The notes under the pieces were generated by a model that did not search any database, had not been told where the DNA came from, and saw nothing but the letters and a program-made list of their open reading frames with translations. From Avipropionibacterium sp050157065 (lineage in GTDB: Bacteria > Actinomycetota > Actinomycetes > Propionibacteriales > Propionibacteriaceae), in NCBI GenBank assembly GCA_050157065.1, contig CP189573.1: 64,000 nucleotides of DNA. The stretch is one strand, 5' to 3'. Every line of letters begins with the position of its first letter. Position 1 is the stretch's first letter. This document shows, piece by piece, positions 58,814 to 64,000 of the stretch. The position numbers were made by a program, and so were the translations under genes.

Positions 58814-59251
58814 TCAGTCGGTCAGGGGTTGCCAGTCGTCGTCGGCTCCGGGATCGCCGCCGGGAGCCGCGATCACCAGCCGGGGCAGGAAGTGCCGCCA
58901 GCCGTACGCATGTCCTTCGACCCCGTCATCGGGTAGGTCGCCGTGCCGCAGGTCGACCCGGGTGCCGGCCGCAACCGGGGTGAGCAGGAACTCCACGGTG
59001 GACGCCCCGGCCGGGAGGTCAGGACTCCCGAGGAAGCCCCAGGTCACCACCACGCGGCTGGGGCGTTCGACGTGGACGTACTCGCCGCGAACAGGATGGC
59101 TGGCGATGTCGACGGCGAACTGCCCACCCGGCCGGGCGTCGACGTCGGCGTGCTGGCCCAACCAGGCCGTGATGCCGTCGTCGGTGACCAAGTGATCGAA
59201 CACGGTCTCCGGGCGGGCCTCGATCTCGATCGACGTACGAAACTCAGCCAC
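58814..59251 (-). CDS. SRPBCC / AHSA1-type protein
   Basis: A 145-residue START-like protein (activator of Hsp90 ATPase 1 family). It starts MAEFRTSIEIEARPETVFDH and has the typical GGQFAVDIASHPVRGEYVHV and RVVVTWGFLG strands. The GTG start is supported by GGGAGG 6 bases upstream and overlaps the ArsR gene by 8 bases. ArsR plus AHSA1 is a recurring pair; the ligand is unknown. Confidence 0.88.
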   Translation of the reverse strand: MAEFRTSIEIEARPETVFDHLVTDDGITAWLGQHADVDARPGGQFAVDIASHPVRGEYVHVERPSRVVVTWGFLGSPDLPAGASTVEFLLTPVAAGTRVDLRHGDLPDDGVEGHAYGWRHFLPRLVIAAPGGDPGADDDWQPLTD

Positions 59252-59630
59252 GACCGGCCTCCCTGCCCTCGACCGCCTGCTTGCCCTCAACCGCCTGCTT
59301 GGCCTCAACCGCCTGCTTGGCCTCGACCGCCTGCTTGAGGGCGGCGAGCTTGGTGGGCCAGAAGTCGTCCAGGTAGGACCGGACGGCGGCGAGCCCGTCG
59401 GTGTCGACGGCGAACAGGTGCCGGGTCCCCTGCCGGGTCCGGGTGGCCAGGCCGGCGTTGTGCAGCACCCCGAGGTGGTGTGAGGTGGTCTGCTGCGACA
59501 GCGTCAGCTCGTCGGCGATCGCACCGACCGACCGCGGTTCGCTGCGGATCACGGCGAGGATGCGGCGCCGGTTCGGGTCGGCCAGGGCGCGCCACGCCTG
59601 GTCCTGCAGGTCCAACGCCGGTTCGGTCAT
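59244..59630 (-). CDS. ArsR-family repressor with repetitive C-terminal tail
   Basis: A 128-residue winged-helix protein: ALADPNRRRILAVIRSEPRS and DELTLSQQTTSHHLGVLHNA are the ArsR signature; no metal-binding cysteines are seen. The C-terminus holds repeats of KQAVEA/KQAVEG, an 18-base DNA repeat. It is coupled to the AHSA1 gene and probably represses the four-gene set. Start ATG at 59630 (an in-frame ATG at 59642 is possible). Confidence 0.9.
   Translation of the reverse strand: MTEPALDLQDQAWRALADPNRRRILAVIRSEPRSVGAIADELTLSQQTTSHHLGVLHNAGLATRTRQGTRHLFAVDTDGLAAVRSYLDDFWPTKLAALKQAVEAKQAVEAKQAVEGKQAVEGREAGRG
59261..59336. repeat. 18-base repeat in the ArsR C-terminus
   Basis: CTGCTTGCCCTCAACCGC, CTGCTTGGCCTCAACCGC and CTGCTTGGCCTCGACCGC follow one another at 59277, 59295 and 59313, with partial copies on both sides. 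They encode the charged KQAVEx tail. Copy number may vary between strains. Confidence 0.85.
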
Positions 59631-59688
59631 GGCAGGAACCATAACACAAGCCGTCATTTGTACAAACGAATGTCGATGCGAGTCTGGG

Positions 59689-60330
59689 TCAGCCCAGACC
59701 CGACTCGCGCGCAACGATGGCGGCCTGCATGCGTGACGAGCACCCGAGCTTGGCGAGCACCCGTGACACGTGCGTCTTGACGGTAGCCTCACTGATCACC
59801 AGCTCGGCCGCGAGCTCGGCATTGGAACGGCCCCGGCCGAGGGCGGCGAGCACTTCCCGCTCCCGATCGGTGAGGTCGTCGAGCCGTGGGTTGGTCCGCC
59901 CGCCCGGGGCCGGCGTCCCGACGAACGTGGCCAGGACGCGGGCGGTGACTTCGGGAGCCAGCACACCGTCGCCGGAGGCGACCCGGACGACCGCGTCGAC
60001 CAGATCGGCCGGTTCGGCCGACTTCAGCAGGAATCCGGCAGCCCCGGCGCGCAGTGCGCCGAAGACGTACTCGTCGATGTCGAAGGTGGTCAGTACCAGC
60101 ACCGCCGCGGACCCGGCCGCCACGATCTGCCGGGTCGCCTCGATGCCGTCGGTACCGGGCATCCGGACGTCCATCACCACGACGTCGGGCCGCAGCGCCC
60201 GCGCCTGGCGTACGGCCACCGCGCCGTCGGCGGCCTCCCCCACCACCTCGAGCTGGGGATCGGCGGAGAGCACGAGTCGCAGCCCGGCCCGGATGGCACC
60301 GTGGTCGTCGGCCAGCAACACCTTGATCAT
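59689..60330 (-). CDS. NarL/FixJ-type response regulator
   Basis: A 213-residue regulator with an intact receiver (IKVLLADDHGAIRAGLRLVL, phosphoacceptor Asp in VVVMDVRMPG, Lys in FLLKSAEP) and a LuxR helix-turn-helix (LTDREREVLAALGRGRSNAE, ISEATVKTHVSRVLAKLG). The ATG overlaps the stop of the histidine kinase gene, its partner. Unlike the two receivers in the injection-system locus, it should be phosphorylatable. Confidence 0.94.
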   Translation of the reverse strand: MIKVLLADDHGAIRAGLRLVLSADPQLEVVGEAADGAVAVRQARALRPDVVVMDVRMPGTDGIEATRQIVAAGSAAVLVLTTFDIDEYVFGALRAGAAGFLLKSAEPADLVDAVVRVASGDGVLAPEVTARVLATFVGTPAPGGRTNPRLDDLTDREREVLAALGRGRSNAELAAELVISEATVKTHVSRVLAKLGCSSRMQAAIVARESGLG

Positions 60331-61601
60331 GACGCCCCACCGCTGGGGACGACATCGTCGTACTGCTCGGACGTCGCCCCCTGCCCGTGACGGCGACCAC
60401 CGCGTGGCAGCACCGCACGGACCACCCAGCGACTGCCGTCGGGACCGGCGTCCAGAGTGCCGCCAACCGCTCGGGCCCGCTCGGCCATGGACCACAGCCC
60501 GGTTCCGGTCCCGGGTTCCGGAGTACGCCTGCCCGGCGCTGGGAGCGTACTCGTGACCTCGATCAGCAACCTCTCGTCGTCGTTGTTGATCATGACCCGG
60601 ACCGGGCCGGTGCCCGCGTGTCGTCGCACGTTGGTCAACGCCTCCTGCACGATCCGGTGGGCACTGTGCTCGATCAGTGGCGAGAGGTCGTCCGGCACGT
60701 CGGTCTCGAGCTCCACCGGCACCCCGGCCGATCGCAGTTCCTCAACCAGGACGGCAATGTCGGCGAGTCGGGCGGTGGCCGGCGGCTCCGGGTCCTGACC
60801 TTGTCGCAGTACGGTGATCATGTCGCGCATTTCGTCGAGGGCGGCGACACTGCTCTCCCGGACCGCCCGCAGCGCCTTCCGGTCCCGATCATGGTCAGCG
60901 GGTAGGGCGAGCGCGGCACCCGAATGCAGTGCGGTGGTCGACAACCGGGCCGCAACGACGTCGTGCAGGTCGCGGGCGATCGCGGCACGCTCGGCATGAA
61001 TCGCGTCATCGCGGGCGCGGTCGACGGCGATACCGGAGAGTTCGCGTTGCTGGCGGATGTTGCCGGCCCACCACAGGGGTACCACCCCGATCGCGACCAG
61101 TTGCAGGGCGACGAGGATCCCTTGACGTAGGTCCTGGGCAAGGACACTGACCAGCACCGCCAGGGCGACCGTCACCATGATCACCCCGGTGGTCACGACG
61201 TCCCGAGCCCGCCGGCCCGCGTACAGACCGACTCCGAAGAGAAGGTCGAACAGCACCAGGATCATCGCGATGCCACCGTCACCAAGCACCAGCACGTCCA
61301 CGGCGAACAGCACGATCCCGGCGAGCAGCGCCTTCACCGAGCCGTACCGCTTGACCGCCACCAGCACACACGCCGGGACCAGGCAGGCCAACTGCCACCA
61401 CGGTGACAGGTCGGCGATCCCCCACAGGTCGAGCCCGGTGCCGGTCCCGCCGATGCCGGCCGCGATCAGCACGACGCCGATCAGCAGGATGGCAGCGGCG
61501 CCGGCGATGTCACGCCAGGGCCAGTCCGGCACCAGCCGACGCCAGTGCCCGGGGCCCACCCTGCCGGGAACGGTCTCGGAGGTCGGGGCCATGGGGTCCA
61601 T
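60327..61601 (-). CDS. Sensor histidine kinase (HisKA_3 type)
   Basis: A 424-residue membrane kinase. Several membrane helices (about residues 30-175) are followed by the dimerisation/phosphoacceptor segment AAIARDLHDVVAARLST and an ATPase region ending GTGLWSMAERARAVGGTLDA. No extracellular sensor domain is seen, as in DesK-like kinases that sense membrane state. The start may be 61601 or 61592. It overlaps its response regulator gene by 4 bases. Confidence 0.92.
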   Translation of the reverse strand: MDPMAPTSETVPGRVGPGHWRRLVPDWPWRDIAGAAAILLIGVVLIAAGIGGTGTGLDLWGIADLSPWWQLACLVPACVLVAVKRYGSVKALLAGIVLFAVDVLVLGDGGIAMILVLFDLLFGVGLYAGRRARDVVTTGVIMVTVALAVLVSVLAQDLRQGILVALQLVAIGVVPLWWAGNIRQQRELSGIAVDRARDDAIHAERAAIARDLHDVVAARLSTTALHSGAALALPADHDRDRKALRAVRESSVAALDEMRDMITVLRQGQDPEPPATARLADIAVLVEELRSAGVPVELETDVPDDLSPLIEHSAHRIVQEALTNVRRHAGTGPVRVMINNDDERLLIEVTSTLPAPGRRTPEPGTGTGLWSMAERARAVGGTLDAGPDGSRWVVRAVLPRGGRRHGQGATSEQYDDVVPSGGAS

Positions 61602-61710
61602 CCCACCACGTCGACCACTCGAACGAAATGCGACGAAGGATGTACTCCACCCACCCAAGTACCTTCTTCTGGCCGATGTGGACCGGCGGCCGCCCGGGAA
61701 TGCTGGCGAC

Positions 61711-62439
61711 ATGGACCCCTTGACGGCCGGCTCGCTCGCCGCACTCGCCCTGATCGACTCGACCAGCTTCGGCACCCTGCTGATCCCGATCTGGCTGCTG
61801 CTCAACCCGGGCCGGATCCGCGTCGGGCGGCTGGTCTTCTACCTGGGAACGATCGTGGTCGCCTACGCCGCCATCGGCGCGGTGTTGATCACCGGCGGCC
61901 GCAGCCTCGGCGGTTGGCTGGCCGAGGCGTCCACCTCACCCGTGCTGGGGGCCCTGCAGCTGGCCGTCGGGGTCGCGTTGGTCGTGATCAGCTTCCGGAT
62001 GGACACTCCCGAGGCCCGGGAACGTGGCAACGCCCGGGTCACCCGGTGGCGGGCCAAGGTGTCGGTGGGCCATCCCGGTGGCGGTCTCGGGGCGCTGGCC
62101 GTACTGGCCCTCGGCGCCGTGGCCATCGAGGCGGCGTCGATGTTGCCGTACCTCGGCGCGATTGGCCTGATGACGGCCTCCGACCTGCCGCCGGCGGCCC
62201 TCGGCATCACCTTGCTGGTGTACTGCCTGGTGATGGTCACCCCCGCCCTGCTGCTGATGGTGGTCCGCCTGGTGGCGCGGCAGGCGGTGGAACCCCTGCT
62301 GCAACGGGTCGACGGCTGGCTCACCCGCAACGCGGCCGGTGCCACCTCGTGGATCGTCGGGATCGTCGGCTTTCTGGTCGCCCTGGACGCCTTCGGGCGG
62401 GTGGGGACGCCGCTGCTCGCGTTCCTCGACAACCTGTAG
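61711..62439 (+). CDS. GAP family (LysE-like) membrane protein
   Basis: A 242-residue protein with about six membrane helices (MDPLTAGSLAALALIDSTSF, FYLGTIVVAYAAIGAVLITG, VLGALQLAVGVALVVISFRM, and three more). The pattern fits the GAP/Sap family, whose mycobacterial members help place lipids at the cell surface. No lipid-synthesis gene is adjacent, so the substrate is unknown. Confidence 0.8.
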   Translation: MDPLTAGSLAALALIDSTSFGTLLIPIWLLLNPGRIRVGRLVFYLGTIVVAYAAIGAVLITGGRSLGGWLAEASTSPVLGALQLAVGVALVVISFRMDTPEARERGNARVTRWRAKVSVGHPGGGLGALAVLALGAVAIEAASMLPYLGAIGLMTASDLPPAALGITLLVYCLVMVTPALLLMVVRLVARQAVEPLLQRVDGWLTRNAAGATSWIVGIVGFLVALDAFGRVGTPLLAFLDNL

Positions 62440-62532
62440 CCGACGACGCCCGGCGCGCCACGGTCGGTGCTGCGGGTTCGCCCTGTCCGGCCATGCGGCC
62501 CCGTCCACCCGAGTTGCGTAGGATTCCGTTCC

Positions 62533-64000
62533 ATGACCGAACAGCACACCGCGCCCACCGACACGTCGACGACGCCTGCGGGCAGGGTTGGCGTAGCGGT
62601 ACCGGACGCAGCGAAGCTGGAGGGCCTGGAGGACAAGTGGAGCGCGGCCTGGGCCGAGCAGGGGACGTACACCTTCCCCGGCGCCGACGACCGCGCCGAG
62701 GTGTTCTCGATCGACACCCCGCCGCCCACGGTGTCCGGCTCGCTGCACGTGGGCCACGTGTTCTCCTACACCCACACCGATGTCATCGCCCGCTACCAGC
62801 GGATGCTGGGCAAGAAGGTGTTCTACCCGATCGGATGGGACGACAACGGGCTGCCGACCGAGCGCCGGGTGCAGAACTACTACGGCGTGCGCTGCGACCC
62901 GACAGTCCCGTACGAGGCCGACTTCACCCCGCCGGCGAAGCCGAACCCGAAGAAGCAGGTGCCGGTGAGCCGGCGCAACTTCGTCGAGTTGTGCCATGAG
63001 CTGACCCACGTGGACGAGCAGGCGTTCGAGCAGCTGTGGCGCCGGGTGGGCCTGTCGGTCGACTGGGACACCTTGTACACAACGATTTCCGACGACTCAC
63101 AGTTGGTGTCGCAGAAGGCGTTCCTGCGCAACGTGGCCCGCGGTGAGGCGTACCTGTCGGAGGCGCCGACGCTGTGGGACGTGACCTTCCAGACCGCGGT
63201 CGCCCAGGCCGAACTGGAGGCGCGGGACTACCCCGGCGCCTACCACCGGATCGCCTACCACCCCACCGGTGGCGGCGACCCGATCTGGATCGAGACCACC
63301 CGACCCGAGCTGGTCCCGGCCTGCGTGGCGCTGATCGCGCATCCCGACGACGAGCGGTATGCCGAGTTGTTCGGCACCACGGTCACCAGTCCGCTGTTCG
63401 GGGTCGAGGTGCCGGTGCTCGCGCATCCGGGCGCGGAGATGGACAAGGGCGCGGGCATCGCGATGTGCTGCACCTTCGGCGACCTCGCCGACGTGACGTG
63501 GTGGCGTGAGCTCAACCTGCCGGCCCGTACGATCATCGGGCGCGACGGCCGGGTGGTGCGGGAGGTGCCGGAGTGGATCAGCGGCGCCGGTGCCGGCGTC
63601 GAGCTGTTCGAGGAGTTGAGCGGCAAGACCGTGTTCTCGGCCCGGGAGCTGATCGTCGAGGCGTTGCGGACCAGTGGCGACATGGACGGCGAGCCGAAGC
63701 CGACCCAGCGGATGGCGAACTTCTACGAGAAGGGCGACAAGCCGCTGGAGATCGTGTCGACCCGGCAGTGGTACATCCGCAACGGTGGCCGCGACGACGA
63801 CCTGAAGCAGCAGTTGTTGGTGCGTGGTGACCAGTTGGCATGGACCCCGGAGTTCATGAAGCACCGCTACGACAACTGGGTGAGCGGGCTGAACGGTGAC
63901 TGGCTGATCTCGCGACAGCGCTACTTCGGGGTGCCGTTCCCGGTCTGGTACGCCCTCGACGCCGACGGGGAGCCCAACTACGCCGAGCCGATCCTGGCCT
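62533..64000 (+). CDS. valS: Valyl-tRNA synthetase ValS (5' part)
   Basis: The first 489 residues are present; the gene continues past the right edge. Class I synthetase motifs are visible: the HIGH-type signature in TPPPTVSGSLHVGHVFSYTH and a second conserved block YPIGWDDNGLPTERRVQNYY. The editing (CP1) domain includes TTRPELVPACVALIAHPDDE and WWRELNLPARTIIGRDGRVV. KMSKS lies beyond the window. It is on the plus strand, opposite to folC, its usual downstream neighbour. Confidence 0.96.
   Translation, partial: MTEQHTAPTDTSTTPAGRVGVAVPDAAKLEGLEDKWSAAWAEQGTYTFPGADDRAEVFSIDTPPPTVSGSLHVGHVFSYTHTDVIARYQRMLGKKVFYPIGWDDNGLPTERRVQNYYGVRCDPTVPYEADFTPPAKPNPKKQVPVSRRNFVELCHELTHVDEQAFEQLWRRVGLSVDWDTLYTTISDDSQLVSQKAFLRNVARGEAYLSEAPTLWDVTFQTAVAQAELEARDYPGAYHRIAYHPTGGGDPIWIETTRPELVPACVALIAHPDDERYAELFGTTVTSPLFGVEVPVLAHPGAEMDKGAGIAMCCTFGDLADVTWWRELNLPARTIIGRDGRVVREVPEWISGAGAGVELFEELSGKTVFSARELIVEALRTSGDMDGEPKPTQRMANFYEKGDKPLEIVSTRQWYIRNGGRDDDLKQQLLVRGDQLAWTPEFMKHRYDNWVSGLNGDWLISRQRYFGVPFPVWYALDADGEPNYAEPILA

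Overview
The window is high-GC DNA from an actinobacterium. Housekeeping gene content (valS, folC-DUF4233-ndk, rne, rplU-rpmA-obgE-proB, proA-nadD-rsfS), frequent GTG starts, stop/start overlaps, a DtxR/IdeR-type iron box and a phosphoketolase/acetate module all fit Actinomycetota. A member of the Propionibacteriaceae or a close relative is my best guess; this is an inference, not a proof. No rRNA, tRNA, CRISPR array, transposase, integrase or phage head gene was seen.

Layout. (1) 1-2.6 kb, minus strand: 5' end of a histidine phosphatase gene, rsfS, nadD, a 46-residue membrane protein and proA. (2) 2.7-10.5 kb: accessory genes, namely a GntR/LacI-type regulator, a luciferase-like oxidoreductase, a metal exporter with a KmtR-like sensor, an alpha/beta hydrolase and a Tat-exported DUF4838 protein. 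(3) 10.8-15.4 kb, minus strand: rplU, rpmA, an unusual P-loop ATPase, obgE and proB. (4) 15.6-20.7 kb, plus strand: an iron-siderophore ABC uptake operon with a siderophore-interacting reductase behind an iron box. (5) 20.7-43.1 kb: a complete-looking contractile injection system (eCIS) of the actinobacterial/Streptomyces type. It has sheath, two tube proteins, assembly proteins, LysM hub, spike, PAAR tip, gp25, baseplate J, tail protein I, terminator (DUF4255) and AAA+ ATPase. With these go two membrane-anchored proteins, two degenerate receiver-domain proteins, a DUF4157-like protein in the operon and, divergently transcribed, a 1231-residue DUF4157 effector whose C-terminus carries a cytidine-deaminase-like zinc motif. 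(6) 43.3-45.5 kb: an aminotransferase and an AraC/VOC pair. (7) 45.7-49.0 kb: RNase E/G with a repeat-rich N-terminus. (8) 49.4-55.2 kb: xfp-pta-ackA. (9) 55.3-57.9 kb: a prepilin peptidase remnant, ndk, DUF4233 and folC. (10) 58-61.6 kb: small stress/toxin-type genes (TfoX-N, SnoaL-like, ArsR-SRPBCC pair) and a NarL-type two-component system. (11) 61.7-64 kb: a GAP-family membrane protein and the 5' part of valS.

How it works together. The housekeeping genes belong to a block that is normally compact in actinobacteria (valS-folC-ndk-rne-rplU-rpmA-obgE-proBA-nadD-rsfS). Here it is opened by an iron-uptake operon, the eCIS locus and central-carbon genes. The eCIS lacks an obvious tail fibre. 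It comes with proteins predicted to cross the membrane with cytosolic N-termini and exported C-termini, which suggests a device used from inside the cell at the membrane, as proposed for Streptomyces CIS. The strongest lead is the effector: an eCIS-core HExxH domain, a long hydrophobic helical module and a C-terminal HAE...PCxxC deaminase-like tip, with no neighbouring immunity gene.
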